A DNA stretch of 64,000 nt, from positions 124,001 through 188,000 of the forward strand of contig JADZCT010000020.1 in the NCBI GenBank assembly GCA_020851455.1. Reading direction: 5' to 3'. The notes beneath the pieces are model-generated. The model ran no database searches, had not been told where the DNA came from, and saw only the letters and a list, made by a program, of their open reading frames with translations. Positions 35,034 to 45,100 of this stretch are shown piece by piece (positions within the stretch are counted from its first letter, which is position 1; the number at the start of each line of letters is the position of its first letter). Origin of the DNA: Gemmatimonadaceae bacterium (GTDB taxonomy: Bacteria > Gemmatimonadota > Gemmatimonadetes > Gemmatimonadales > Gemmatimonadaceae). The translations under genes and the position numbers were made by a program.

Positions 35034-38000
35034 TTACATCGCAACCTTGGGCTTCGGCTTCGTGTCAATCTCGGGAAGCCCGTACTTCTTCAGAAGCTCA
35101 TTGTATTTCTTCAGTTCCGTCGCGTAGATGTCGTCCATGCGCTTCGTCTGCACATTGAGCTTGCCGGTGAGTTCGCCGTACACCTGCCGGGCCTGGGCTG
35201 TGGGGCGCCCGGGCGCAGCACTCACCGCTCCGGTAAGCGCCGCCAGCTTGTTGTTCAGCTTGATCGGGAAGTTGAGCGGATCCTGGCTGCTCTCATTCTT
35301 GATCTGGTATACCTCTGCCTCGACACCAGTGATGTTCGTTGACATCTGCTTCCCGGCGTTGGTCAGTTCCTGCACGCCGGCAGCGGGCGCCTGCCTGATC
35401 CGCGCGTCAACCTCAGACTTCACGTGCCTCATCGAGATTACCGCCTCGTTTGCCTTCGTCACCTCGTCACGGATCTGGATCAGGAACTGGAACTGGGCGA
35501 GCTGATCGGCGGCGGTAGCCGGAGACCGCGGGTCGTTGAGGAGCCGGAACGTCTGCGAAACCGGCGCCTCGCCCGCCACGGTCAGGCGCACGGTGTAGGT
35601 GCCTGCCGGGGCGATGGGGCCCTGCGTGTCGCCGGCCCACAGGATCATTCCCGGGAATGTCACCGCGTCCGGATAGCGCATGTTCCACGCAAACTGGTTC
35701 AACCCTGCATTGCTGGTCGTCTGCCCGGTCGGTGGCCCGAACCCGCCACCGCGGCCGCCGCGGCCGCCGCGGCCACCACGGCCACCACCTTGGGTGGTGT
35801 CCGCGCGGGAGTTGAACGACTTGATGAGCTTGCCCGTTGCGTCGAGAAAATCGAGCGTGACGTCTGCGCCCGCATTGGCGAGCTGGTAGCTGACGATCAC
35901 TCCGCTCGGCGGGTTCGCCCCGACCGGGCCGCCGCCGCCCAAGCCGCCAAACCCGCGGCCACCCCAGTCGATCCGGTACGTATCGCGCGGCTTGTACAGA
36001 TGCACTTTCGCCGACGCTGCTGCGGTGCTCACCTGCCGCAGGACCGAGATGTCGTCGAGCACATAGAAGGACCGCCCGTGAGTGCCGGCGATCAGGTCTC
36101 CTTCCTTGATCGTGAGGTCATGCACAGGCACTGGCGGAAGGCTCGAGCGGAGTGGCTGCCAGCGCGCGCCATCGTTGAACGACACCCAGACGCCCCGTTC
36201 CGTGCCGGCAAACAGGAGGCCGCGCCGCACTGGATCCTCACGAATCGTGCGAGTGAACTCCGTCGCGGGAATCCCGTCCACGATCTTCGTCCACGTCGCG
36301 CCAAAATCCGCCGTCTTGTACAGAATCGGAGCGAAGTCGTTCTGCTGGTAGCGATTCGCAGCCACGTAAGCCGTGCCAGCACCATAATGGCCGGCCTCGA
36401 CGATCGAGATGCGAGTGAAGTCGCCAATGTCCTTCGGGGTCACGTTCTTCCATGTAACGCCAGCGTCACGGCTCACGTGAATCAGGCCGTCGTCCGAGCC
36501 GGCCCAGAGCACGCCCTTCTGTACGGGAGATTCGGCCAACGCGAAAATCACCCCGTACGTCTCGACGCCAGTCTGATCTTTGGTGATCGGCCCGCCCGAG
36601 GCACCGAGCGTCTTCGGGTCGTTGCGCGCCAGCGGCGGGCTGATGATCGAGTAGCTCTGGCCGCCATTCTTCGTCATGAAGAGCTGACTGCCACCCACGT
36701 ACATCGTCGTCGGGTCGTGTGGCGAAAACACGATCGGGAACGTCCACTGGAAGCGGTACTTGATGTCCTCGGACGAGATGCCCATCGGGTTGTCCGGCCA
36801 TGGACTCACGTTCCACTCGAGGCCCGTACGCATGTCCTTGCGGGTAAGCAGGCCGCCGTACGAGCCGGCAAACACGATGTCGGGATTCGTGGGGCTCACT
36901 GCGATGTATCCCGATTCGCCGCCGCCCGCGTCTTCCCAGTCCTTCATGTTGATGCCGCCCGTCGCGCGGCTCGGCCCGCAAAGGGTGCTGTTGTCCTGCT
37001 GAGCTCCACAGATCCTGTACGGAAAGTGGTTGCTCGTCGAGACGTGGTACATCTGCGCCGTTGCGAAGGTCTGTGCGGTCCACGTCTCGCCCCCGTCCAG
37101 CGATACGTTGGCGCCGCCGTCGTTCGCCTCGATCATCCTGTTCGGGTCATTGGATGCGATCCAAAGATCGTGGTTGTCGCCGTGAGGCACCTGAATCGCC
37201 TGCGCGAACGTCTTGCCACCGTCCCGCGAGCGATAGAAACCCGTGTTGACGGCATACACGATGTTCGTGTCCTTCGGGTCGGCGTAAATGCGGGTGTAGT
37301 ACCACGCCCGCTGCCGCAGGTTGCGATCGGCGTTCAGGTAAGCCCACGTCGCACCACCGTCGTCGGAGCGGAATACGCCACCCGAGTCCGCTTCGATGAT
37401 CGCCCACACGCGGCTCGACTTGGCGTTCGATACCGCAAGGCCGATCTTGCCCCAAGTACCCTTGGGGAGTCCGCGGTTCGCCGTCAGCTCGGTCCACGTA
37501 TCGCCGCCATCGGTGGACTTGAAGATCCCTCCACCAGGTCCGCCGGAGTTCAGTGACCACGGTGTGCGGTATGCATGCCAGAACGCGGCGTACAGCACAT
37601 TCGGATCGTTCGGGTCGAGAGCAAGGTCGGAAATGCCTGTCTCGTTGTTCCGGTACAGGACCTTCTTCCAGGTTTCGCCGCCGTCGGTCGTCTTGAACAC
37701 CCCACGCTGATCGTTCGGGCCGAACGCGTAGCCGAGCACGGCAACCCAGACGATGTTCGGGTTCGTGGGATGGATGCGGACTCGATTGACGTGATTCTTG
37801 ACGTCGAAGAATGTGATCCGCTTCCACGTCTTCCCCGCATCCGTTGTCTTCCACACTCCGTCGCCCGGCGCGGTATTGCCGCGAATGTCGCTCTCGCCGC
37901 CGCCGACCCAGACAATGTCAGGATTCGTCGGCGCCACCTGTATCGCGCCTATGGTGCCGCCAAAGTAAGCATCCGTTACCGGCGTCCAGCTCAGTCCGCC

Positions 38001-38231
38001 GTTGGTCGTCTTGAACACGCCCCCGCCGGTAGTCCCCATCCAGTACTCGTTTGGCCTCGCCACGCTGCCGGCAACCGCCACGGATCGCCCGCCGCGGTAT
38101 GGTCCGATCTCGCGCCAGCGCATGCCACTGAAGGCGAGCGTATCGAACGTCTGGGCCGGCAGCGCCGCGGCTAGCACAAGCATCGCCAGTACGCCTGCCA
38201 GCGTTCGTGCTCCAACTCGGGTGTTCAGCAT
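35034..38231 (-). CDS. Exported BNR/sortilin-like beta-propeller protein
   Basis: A 1065-residue exported protein. Signal peptide at about 10-28. The next about 700 residues hold many BNR/Asp-box blades (for example GGVFKTTNGGLSWTPV, GVWKTTDAGKTWKRI, GIFKSTDGGDTWTEL, GGVFRSDDGGATWAYL), which fold as a ten-bladed VPS10/sortilin-like propeller. A Gly/Arg-rich run (GGRGGRGGRGGRGG, encoded at about 35743-35788) and a C-terminal helical part rich in Lys/Gln follow. Such proteins are often called 'glycosyl hydrolase' but catalytic residues are not evident. ATG 38231 gives the signal peptide; the longer frame adds non-secretory sequence. Confidence 0.82.
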   Translation of the reverse strand: MLNTRVGARTLAGVLAMLVLAAALPAQTFDTLAFSGMRWREIGPYRGGRSVAVAGSVARPNEYWMGTTGGGVFKTTNGGLSWTPVTDAYFGGTIGAIQVAPTNPDIVWVGGGESDIRGNTAPGDGVWKTTDAGKTWKRITFFDVKNHVNRVRIHPTNPNIVWVAVLGYAFGPNDQRGVFKTTDGGETWKKVLYRNNETGISDLALDPNDPNVLYAAFWHAYRTPWSLNSGGPGGGIFKSTDGGDTWTELTANRGLPKGTWGKIGLAVSNAKSSRVWAIIEADSGGVFRSDDGGATWAYLNADRNLRQRAWYYTRIYADPKDTNIVYAVNTGFYRSRDGGKTFAQAIQVPHGDNHDLWIASNDPNRMIEANDGGANVSLDGGETWTAQTFATAQMYHVSTSNHFPYRICGAQQDNSTLCGPSRATGGINMKDWEDAGGGESGYIAVSPTNPDIVFAGSYGGLLTRKDMRTGLEWNVSPWPDNPMGISSEDIKYRFQWTFPIVFSPHDPTTMYVGGSQLFMTKNGGQSYSIISPPLARNDPKTLGASGGPITKDQTGVETYGVIFALAESPVQKGVLWAGSDDGLIHVSRDAGVTWKNVTPKDIGDFTRISIVEAGHYGAGTAYVAANRYQQNDFAPILYKTADFGATWTKIVDGIPATEFTRTIREDPVRRGLLFAGTERGVWVSFNDGARWQPLRSSLPPVPVHDLTIKEGDLIAGTHGRSFYVLDDISVLRQVSTAAASAKVHLYKPRDTYRIDWGGRGFGGLGGGGPVGANPPSGVIVSYQLANAGADVTLDFLDATGKLIKSFNSRADTTQGGGRGGRGGRGGRGGGFGPPTGQTTSNAGLNQFAWNMRYPDAVTFPGMILWAGDTQGPIAPAGTYTVRLTVAGEAPVSQTFRLLNDPRSPATAADQLAQFQFLIQIRDEVTKANEAVISMRHVKSEVDARIRQAPAAGVQELTNAGKQMSTNITGVEAEVYQIKNESSQDPLNFPIKLNNKLAALTGAVSAAPGRPTAQARQVYGELTGKLNVQTKRMDDIYATELKKYNELLKKYGLPEIDTKPKPKVAM

Positions 38232-38413
38232 CTCTGGGGGAACCTCGTCGAAAAGTGGGGTCGCCTTCCTGACGTACGGTAAGATGTCCTTCCAAGACAG
38301 GGTAGCAAGGGGGGAAGACCGCTCGAGGCGCCAGCATGCCGGGTAGATTGCAGCATGCGGGATCATCCCTCGCGACGGCGTAACACCCCGCAGCCCGGCT
38401 GGCGGAGCCACCC

Positions 38414-39457
38414 ATGAGCCGGTGGCGCTGGGCGCTGGTCCTGATGTCGTTTGCAGCAACCACAGGTATCACGGCCTACATCTTCCGCAAGGGGCTGTCG
38501 CACCCAGGTCCGCATCCGGTTCTGCCCCCTTGGGCGCATGTCGCCGCACTGGGAGCGGTGCTTCTGGAGATCGGCACACGCGCCGTGAAGATCCACTGGA
38601 GTGCAGCGGCGCTCCACATCCCGCTGCGGTTCGGCACCTCGCTCCGCGTGTGCCTGGGCGGCGACTTCGCAGCGTCAATTACCCCAGCCCGCTCCGGCGC
38701 TGAGCCGGCACGCTTTCTGGTGCTCGCGGAAGACGGCGTTGCCGCTGCGCCTGCGCTTCTGATACTGTTCACGGAATTGCTGCTGGAGACGTGGTCGCTC
38801 GTACTGCTCTGCGCGGTCTTTCTCGTCGCGTTTCGCGGTCAGGGCGCGATCCTCGGTCTTACGACGGCAATGATCGGCGGCTACGCCGTTCTCGTGCTGG
38901 CAGCGGGCGGCGCCGCGCACCTCCTCTCGCGCCGGCATTCGAGGGGGCCGCCGCCACGCCTCGCGCTCGCGGCTGGGCTGAACCCAGCCAGGTGGCGTGC
39001 AGTGCAGCGGACGCTCCGCGCCCTCCGCGCAAACATGTCCGCGTTACGCCACGCATCACCAGGTCCGATGGCCGGTGCGTTCCTGGCGTCGCTCCTGCAC
39101 GCGGGTCTGCGCCTGGCCGTCCTCCCCATCATTGCTCTCGCCCTCGATCCGTCGCTTTCGCTGTCGTCCCTGGTTCTGTGGCCGCTGGTATTCCTTTACG
39201 GTGGCGCAGTCGCACCGGCGCCGGGCGGTGGCGGCGCAGTCGAATTCGGCTTCCGTTATGCGTTCGAGAGCACAATGGCGCCTGCGGTCCTCAGCGGTGC
39301 GCTGCTCTGGTGGCGCTTCTACACCTTCTACCTCTACGTGCTCCTTGGAGGGCTGTCGGTCGGCGGCACGGTGCTCAGGGCGCTGCGAACGCAGCGCCAC
39401 GGACGCCTTCACGAGCGCGCTGCGCGCAACCCTGCCGAGCCCGATCCCGTGCCGTAA
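38414..39457 (+). CDS. Flippase-like integral membrane protein (LPG synthase TM / UPF0104 type)
   Basis: A 347-residue membrane protein with about eight helices, with Gly/Pro in the middle ones. The family signature with conserved glycines and a small polar loop is visible in LGGDFAASITPARSGAEPARFL and FLYGGAVAPAPGGGGAVEFGF. These match the transmembrane domain of lysylphosphatidylglycerol synthase and related YbhN-type proteins, which translocate lipids. It lacks the soluble aminoacyl-transferase domain, so it is the flippase-like part alone. Start ATG 38414 has GGAG upstream. It is divergent from the BNR gene and convergent with the HD-GYP gene. Confidence 0.78.
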   Translation: MSRWRWALVLMSFAATTGITAYIFRKGLSHPGPHPVLPPWAHVAALGAVLLEIGTRAVKIHWSAAALHIPLRFGTSLRVCLGGDFAASITPARSGAEPARFLVLAEDGVAAAPALLILFTELLLETWSLVLLCAVFLVAFRGQGAILGLTTAMIGGYAVLVLAAGGAAHLLSRRHSRGPPPRLALAAGLNPARWRAVQRTLRALRANMSALRHASPGPMAGAFLASLLHAGLRLAVLPIIALALDPSLSLSSLVLWPLVFLYGGAVAPAPGGGGAVEFGFRYAFESTMAPAVLSGALLWWRFYTFYLYVLLGGLSVGGTVLRALRTQRHGRLHERAARNPAEPDPVP

Positions 39458-39481
39458 ATGCGCACGACGGCGGTCCCGTGC

Positions 39482-40840
39482 TCACGCTCCGACGCTGACG
39501 CCGGCTGAACCGGAGTCGCCGCTCGTGCCACCGGGGTTCGCATCGCCCGGGCCGGCTTCACGGGCTTCCGCGCCGTCCCGCAACGCTCCCACCGTATTCG
39601 ATGCCCGCGCGGCCGCCTTCGCCGCCGCAACGGCCTTGTCCACCGCCGACTGCGCCGCGCTGGCCATCTGCGGCAGGGGAGTCTTGTCGTCAACCACCGC
39701 GACACGCCGTTCCCATTGACGCATCATCTTAATGAACGCACGCGCCAGCTCGGCGTCGAAGTCAGGCCCGGCGCCGCGCTCGATCTGCTCCAGCACCCTC
39801 TCTGATTCCCATGCAGGGCGGTATGGACGGTTGGTTCTCAGGGCATCGTACACATCGCAGATGTGCACGAGCTTGCTGGCCCGGTGCGGCTCGCGGCGAA
39901 AATGGCGCGCGGGGTAGCCGCCGCCATCAATCATGATGTGATGCTCGTACGCAACCGCGGACGCGAGGTCGAGCTGCCGGTCACTCTCGAAGATGATCTT
40001 CGCGCCGTCCACCGGATGGCGTCGCATGATCGTCCACTCTTCATCGGTGAGCTTCCCGGGCTTGGTAAGAACCTCCTTCGGAATACGGACCTTGCCGAGG
40101 TCGTGCAACAGCCCGGCAACCCCGAAAGCCCGCACGTCCTTGGGACCAAGCCCGATGTACTCAGCCAGGGCCATTGCAAGCACGCTCACGTTCAGCGAGT
40201 GCGTAGTGGTGTACTGGTCGAATTCCTTGATCTGCAGAAGCGGGATCACGATATCCCGGTCACCGTGCATGGCAACCGCCAGCGACCGCACTACGCTCTC
40301 CGCCTCCAGCAACGGTAGTTCGCCAGTCATCTGTACTTCGTCATGCAGCCAGCGAATCGCATCGGCCTCCTCGCCGAGCGAGTAGGCTATGGTAGCCGTT
40401 GGGAGCAGGTCCTCAACACGCTGCACTCCCTCGGTGCCTCGCACACCAATTGCACCGAACTTGATCGTGGACCGCCGCTCCGGACTCCGCGTGACGGATT
40501 CCACTGCCACGGCCGACACACGCCCCAGCACTTCGTCGAGGAACGCCTCGTATTCATCGCGCGAGACATGTTTGGGAAACTCCAGCCGCTGAACGCCGGC
40601 ATTGGCGAGCCGAAGCCCCCAGTCCCAATCCTTCAGCTCGCGCAGCGCGGACTTTCCGTAGATCACGTCCAGGCCAAGAAACGAGAACTGGGGTGACGGA
40701 TCATTCTCCTGCAGGCGCTTGAGCTGCTCGAACGAATGGTCAATCGCGCGCTGACGCGCTGGGTGCCCGCCCTTGTACAGTCCCATGGTCGCAAGGGACT
40801 GAGCGAATGCATTCAGAAACTTGGCTGCCCCTGCGCTCAT
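39482..40840 (-). CDS. HD-GYP domain protein with N-terminal paralogous domain
   Basis: A 452-residue soluble protein. Residues about 8-110 are a domain shared with the neighbouring HEAT protein. An HD-GYP phosphodiesterase domain follows at about 205-370: HSLNVSVL, GLLHDLGK (H246, D247), RRHPVDGA (H275), YEHHIMIDGGGYP (HH at 300-301, GYP at 308-310) and HICDVYDALR (D329). The GYP triplet and surrounding motif fit cyclic-di-GMP hydrolases. The C-terminal tail is Ala/Gly-rich and low complexity. ATG 40840 overlaps the stop of the HEAT gene (ATGA). Likely action: c-di-GMP turnover in response to something sensed by the shared domain. Confidence 0.85.
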   Translation of the reverse strand: MSAGAAKFLNAFAQSLATMGLYKGGHPARQRAIDHSFEQLKRLQENDPSPQFSFLGLDVIYGKSALRELKDWDWGLRLANAGVQRLEFPKHVSRDEYEAFLDEVLGRVSAVAVESVTRSPERRSTIKFGAIGVRGTEGVQRVEDLLPTATIAYSLGEEADAIRWLHDEVQMTGELPLLEAESVVRSLAVAMHGDRDIVIPLLQIKEFDQYTTTHSLNVSVLAMALAEYIGLGPKDVRAFGVAGLLHDLGKVRIPKEVLTKPGKLTDEEWTIMRRHPVDGAKIIFESDRQLDLASAVAYEHHIMIDGGGYPARHFRREPHRASKLVHICDVYDALRTNRPYRPAWESERVLEQIERGAGPDFDAELARAFIKMMRQWERRVAVVDDKTPLPQMASAAQSAVDKAVAAAKAAARASNTVGALRDGAEAREAGPGDANPGGTSGDSGSAGVSVGA

Positions 40841-42918
40841 TGACCGCCGTCCCACCGCGCGACCGCATCACGCACCCCCCTGTCCCCGCTGCGCCGCGCG
40901 GCCAGCAGGACTTCTGCCGCGGCCGCGTCGTCCGCCCAGTGCGTGGCAAGGCCCGCCAAAGCAGCGAGCATCTCCGGGGTAGACGCCGCAAGCGCGCTGC
41001 GCCTGAGCAGGCGACGCTTCCCGGAAACCCGCGCCAGCAATGAAGCGAGAACGTCGGGCGTTCTGCACGATGCCGCTGCGCGGATGCCGAGCGCCCGCAT
41101 GTCCGGCGAGAGGGCAGGATCCTCCGCGAGAGCAAGAAGCGCCCGTGAAGCCGAGGGCGGACAATCAGCCATAGCCGCGCCAATTGCCAGCCGCACGATG
41201 CGCTCATCCGGATCCGCCAGCGCATTGACGATCGCGCGATCCCTGGCCCCGGAACTGCGAAGCAGTGACCGGTACGCTTCACGCCGAACCAGCACATCCG
41301 GATGGCTCGTGAAGGCAGCAAGGTCGAATCCGGCGGGCAGGGGGCCCAGCCGCGCCAGGACGGAGAGCAGCAGCCTGAGTTCCCCTGCGCGCGCGCCATC
41401 CACGCGCGATACCGCCAGCGGTGCAACGTCCGGCCCGAGCCGTACGAGCAGTTCCACGTACGCCGCTGACGTCCGGTCGTCGGCACCTTCGAGGCCATCG
41501 AGCAGCGCCGGCGCCGCTGCAATCCCCATCCGCTCCGCCAGCCGCTCGATCACGCCGAGGTCAACACGGCTGCGGGCGATCTGCCGGGAGAGCACGTCCG
41601 GTGATGCCGTGCGCCTCCACAAGATGTCCTTCATCCACCCGTCCGGGGCGTTGTCGAGAAGCGCAACGAGCGGCGTCATGTCATCGGCCGCCGTCATCGC
41701 TGTCATGGCCCGCCATACCGGGTCGCCGAGAGTGTCAATCTCGATCCCCATCGCAAGAATTCGCTCTGCCTCACACGGAAAAGCGTCATCCCCCGTCTGG
41801 AACACCGGGGCAGCCACGGACATCTTCTCGAGGGCGAGGCGGTAGCCGTCCGGGTTGGGATCATCGAGCGTCCAGTCCGTTATCAGGTTGTGCACCGAAT
41901 CGCGGAGCGCCGTGTCGGCCGCGGCGCGCCCAAGGGGCGCGCCTTCGTCGGCATGGACAGCCAGCTTCGACAGCATGCGCACCAGGGAGTGCGATACCCC
42001 CTGGCTCGATGTGTCCGCCGCCGCCTGGACAAGTTCGACGATTGCATCCACAGCCATGCCCTGCGCAGCGTCCAGCACGAACTTCTGGCGCTGCCGCGTG
42101 TCACCGCCCATTTCAAGCAGCCGGGAGAGCGTCTCCGGCTGAAGCGTCGCCACGAGGCGCGAGATCCTCTTCTGGAGCGCCGCGGCATCCTTGCCGCCCT
42201 TCTTCTTGAGCTCTTCTGCGATCTGAAGGAGGTAGCCCACTACCACCTGGTCGTACGCCGCATCCCGCTTGTGTTCGTCAATTGCCTTTGCAACCAGCAC
42301 CGGATCAGCCGATTCCGGCCTGGTTGGGTCAGTCTCGTCCGCGTTCGCCGCGACGGCTGCCCTCGCAAGCCCTATCCACAACTGCGCGGCGCGGCTCCGG
42401 TCGCTCCTGAGCTCGTCGGCATCCGGCTTGCTCGGATCCTCCTCGAGGAGTTCCAGTTGCTCGAAAGTGAGCGGAAACAGCCTGATGTGCTCCCACTGCT
42501 GCAAGACGTCGGGCCCCTCGAGGCCAAGCGGCCGGGCACGGCGGCCAACGTCCACCGCAATAGTGGCGAGCGCGTTGGCAATCTCCGCCTGTTGAACTCC
42601 CGCAGTGAACTTTATTGCGCCAAGGTGATGGTTGTGCAACCGGTGCGCCAGGTCGCGCAGCACCGGATTGCTCTCGTCGGTCGCAACCCCCTCTATGATC
42701 AGTTGCTGGCGAGCCACCCCTAGCGTGAGCGTCGAGCGCACCTGCAGCAGGGCCCCGAGGCGCTGCGCGATGCGGCCGGTGGCTCCCTCCAGCAGCGGAT
42801 GCCCCGGCGGGTAGATCGCGTTCTTGTGGAGCCCAATCGAGAGCTCGATGAGAAAATCCGACAGATCGCGCGTCAGCGTCGCTGATGTGGCTCCACCAAC
42901 AGCTGCCGGCTGGGTCAT
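40837..42918 (-). CDS. HEAT-repeat-like protein with shared N-terminal domain
   Basis: A 693-residue soluble protein of unknown function. The first 115 residues repeat the pattern of the HD-GYP protein: a helix, then YPPGHPLLEG, a hydrophobic strand TLGVARQQLIIEG, and FTAGVQQAEI. The rest is helical and Leu/Ala/Arg-rich, with about 30-residue units near the end (LADPDERIVRLAIGAAMADC, LAEDPALSPDMRALGIRAAA) typical of HEAT repeats. Start ATG 42918 is 6 nt after TATAAT; a longer frame to 42963 has no support. It is the first gene of a two-gene operon and may serve as a scaffold for the HD-GYP enzyme. Confidence 0.78.
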   Translation of the reverse strand: MTQPAAVGGATSATLTRDLSDFLIELSIGLHKNAIYPPGHPLLEGATGRIAQRLGALLQVRSTLTLGVARQQLIIEGVATDESNPVLRDLAHRLHNHHLGAIKFTAGVQQAEIANALATIAVDVGRRARPLGLEGPDVLQQWEHIRLFPLTFEQLELLEEDPSKPDADELRSDRSRAAQLWIGLARAAVAANADETDPTRPESADPVLVAKAIDEHKRDAAYDQVVVGYLLQIAEELKKKGGKDAAALQKRISRLVATLQPETLSRLLEMGGDTRQRQKFVLDAAQGMAVDAIVELVQAAADTSSQGVSHSLVRMLSKLAVHADEGAPLGRAAADTALRDSVHNLITDWTLDDPNPDGYRLALEKMSVAAPVFQTGDDAFPCEAERILAMGIEIDTLGDPVWRAMTAMTAADDMTPLVALLDNAPDGWMKDILWRRTASPDVLSRQIARSRVDLGVIERLAERMGIAAAPALLDGLEGADDRTSAAYVELLVRLGPDVAPLAVSRVDGARAGELRLLLSVLARLGPLPAGFDLAAFTSHPDVLVRREAYRSLLRSSGARDRAIVNALADPDERIVRLAIGAAMADCPPSASRALLALAEDPALSPDMRALGIRAAASCRTPDVLASLLARVSGKRRLLRRSALAASTPEMLAALAGLATHWADDAAAAEVLLAARRSGDRGVRDAVARWDGGQ

Positions 42919-42924
42919 GTGGCA

Positions 42925-42930
42925 ATTATA
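42925..42930 (-). promoter_or_regulatory. -10 consensus TATAAT, 6 nt before ATG
   Basis: Minus strand TATAAT-TGCCAC-ATG: a perfect -10 hexamer placed so close to the start that transcription would begin at or near the A of ATG. Confidence 0.68.
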
Positions 42931-43044
42931 GGCTAGGGGACCGTCCTCGGGCCAAGCTCGCACCCCCCCGACGCATCAGCGGCCGGTGGCCACGGGCTCG
43001 CATGTTAGCTTACACGCGTCCAGAACCCTCTCGTCAGCCCTGCC

Positions 43045-45054
43045 GTGTCACACGCCGACATCGAGCTTCTCGCCATCAACACGGTGCGCACCCTGGCCAT
43101 GGACGCGGTTCAGGCCGCGGATTCCGGCCATCCAGGCACCCCCATGGCGCTCGCGCCCCTCGCCTACGCGCTCTTCCATCGGCACATGCGGCACAACCCC
43201 GCCGATCCTGCGTGGCCGGACCGCGATCGCTTCGTGCTCTCCGTCGGACACGCATCCATGCTGCTCTACGCCGCGCTTTATCTCTCGGGCTATGATCTCT
43301 CGCTCGATGAGATACGCAACTTCCGTCAGTGGGGAAGCAAGACGCCAGGACACCCGGAGGTTGCGCACACGCCGGGCGTCGAGACTACTACCGGGCCGCT
43401 TGGCCAGGGAATTGCCAACGCCGTAGGAATGGCGCTCGCTGAACGCACCATGGCGGCCACGTTCAACCGCGACGGGCATCCGGTGGTTGACCACACAACG
43501 TGGTTCATCGCCGGAGATGGTGACCTCATGGAAGGAGTGTCGCACGAAGCAGCGTCGTTTGCCGGCCATCAAGGACTCGGAAAACTCATCGGCTTCTTCG
43601 ATGACAACCGGATCACGGTTGACGGCGGCACCGACCTGTCCTGCTCCGATGATGTTGCCGGGCGTTTCGCGGCCTACGGCTGGCAGGTGCTTCACGTCGC
43701 CGACATCAACGACCTTGCCGGCATAGACGCAGCCATCGCCAGCGCCCGCGCAGACACCGCGCGACCGTCACTCGTCATTACCCGGTCGCACATCGGGTAC
43801 GGCAGCCCCAATCGCGTGGATACCTCAAACGCGCACGGCCAGCCGCTCGGCGTAGCCGAAGTTGCCCTCGCCAAGCAGGCGCTGGGCTGGCAGTGGACCG
43901 AGCCGTTCACCATCCCGCCGGAAGTACTCGCGCACTGGCGCACGGCCCGCGAGCGCGGGGCTAACGACCACGACACGTGGCGCCGTCGCCTCATTGCCTA
44001 CGCTGCCGCACACCCCGAAGATGCCAAGGAGTTCGGGCGGCGTACGCACGGCGACCTCCCGGCCGGATGGGAGTCTGCCTTGCCGAAGTTCGACAAGGCC
44101 ACCGGCAACGTCGCTTCGCGCGTGGCTTCCGGCATCGTGCTCAACGCCATCGCGGCCAAGGTTCCCGAGCTTATCGGCGGGTCTGCCGACCTCGCGGGAT
44201 CCAACAACACGACTATCAAGGGGACCCCGACGCTCTCCAGGACACGACCAGATGGTCGCAACATCCATTTCGGCATCCGCGAGCACGCCATGGGAGCCGT
44301 GATGAGCGGAATGTCACTCCATGGTGGCGTCGTCCCGTATGGCGGCACGTTCCTCGTCTTTTCAGACTACATGCGCCCGGCGATCCGCCTCGCGGCGCTG
44401 ATGAACCGTCAGGTGATCTACGTCCTCACCCACGATTCCATCGCGCTCGGCGAGGACGGACCTACTCACCAGCCCATCGAGCACCTCGCCGCGCTCCGCT
44501 GCATTCCGAATCTGACCGTGATCCGCCCCGCAGATGCCGCCGAGACCGCTGAGGCATGGCGCACTGCCCTCAAGCACCGGCACGGGCCCACTGCGCTGAT
44601 CCTCACGCGACAGAAGCTCGCGCTGCTGGATCGAGAAAGGTTCGCCGCTGCCTCCGGGCTTGCCCGCGGCGCCTATGTCCTTTCCGACGCGGCTTCGCCT
44701 GCCGCCGTCATCATCGCAACCGGTTCGGAAGTGCACCTGGCTCTCGATGCCCAGGCAATCCTGCAGGCCGAAGGCATACCGGTGCGCGTCGTCAGTGCGC
44801 CGAGCCTCGAGCTATTTCGCGCACAGGACTGGACGTACCGCGATTCCGTGCTGCCCCCGGGTGTACCGAGAGTCGCGGTGGAAGCCGCGCATCCGATGAG
44901 CTGGCACGAGTTCGTTGGCGCCGGAGGTGCCATCGTGGGCATAGACCACTTTGGTGCATCGGCGCCATACACGCGGCTGTTCGAGGAATACGGGCTTACG
45001 CCGGCTGCCGTGGCGCACCGCGTCCGCAAGATCACCGGCACGGTTCGTGGATAG
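43045..45054 (+). CDS. tkt: Transketolase
   Basis: Thiamine-diphosphate enzyme of the pentose phosphate and Calvin-type pathways, 669 residues, moving two-carbon units between sugar phosphates. Domain order is complete. The PP domain has [13 protein letters not shown], the catalytic [15 protein letters not shown] loop and the ThDP motif [13 protein letters not shown] followed by DDNRITVDG. The Pyr domain has [14 protein letters not shown] and [19 protein letters not shown]. The C-terminal domain ends in [10 protein letters not shown]. Start GTG 43045 gives MSHADIELL; a canonical Shine-Dalgarno is not obvious. It is divergent from the HEAT gene with about 126 bp between. Confidence 0.96.
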   Translation: MSHADIELLAINTVRTLAMDAVQAADSGHPGTPMALAPLAYALFHRHMRHNPADPAWPDRDRFVLSVGHASMLLYAALYLSGYDLSLDEIRNFRQWGSKTPGHPEVAHTPGVETTTGPLGQGIANAVGMALAERTMAATFNRDGHPVVDHTTWFIAGDGDLMEGVSHEAASFAGHQGLGKLIGFFDDNRITVDGGTDLSCSDDVAGRFAAYGWQVLHVADINDLAGIDAAIASARADTARPSLVITRSHIGYGSPNRVDTSNAHGQPLGVAEVALAKQALGWQWTEPFTIPPEVLAHWRTARERGANDHDTWRRRLIAYAAAHPEDAKEFGRRTHGDLPAGWESALPKFDKATGNVASRVASGIVLNAIAAKVPELIGGSADLAGSNNTTIKGTPTLSRTRPDGRNIHFGIREHAMGAVMSGMSLHGGVVPYGGTFLVFSDYMRPAIRLAALMNRQVIYVLTHDSIALGEDGPTHQPIEHLAALRCIPNLTVIRPADAAETAEAWRTALKHRHGPTALILTRQKLALLDRERFAAASGLARGAYVLSDAASPAAVIIATGSEVHLALDAQAILQAEGIPVRVVSAPSLELFRAQDWTYRDSVLPPGVPRVAVEAAHPMSWHEFVGAGGAIVGIDHFGASAPYTRLFEEYGLTPAAVAHRVRKITGTVRG

Positions 45055-45100
45055 CTGTTCTTAGCCGCAGTACGGACTGCGCAACCCTCTGGCGAACACG

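Noticed and set aside
35740-35790. Short tandem repeats resembling a CRISPR or VNTR
   Set aside because: In-frame Gly/Arg codon repeats inside a gene; no spacers and no cas genes.
35424-37556. Long open frame (about 710 codons) on the plus strand
   Set aside because: Antisense to the BNR-repeat gene. Its protein is Arg/Val/His-rich with no domain, as expected of a shadow frame in G+C-rich DNA.
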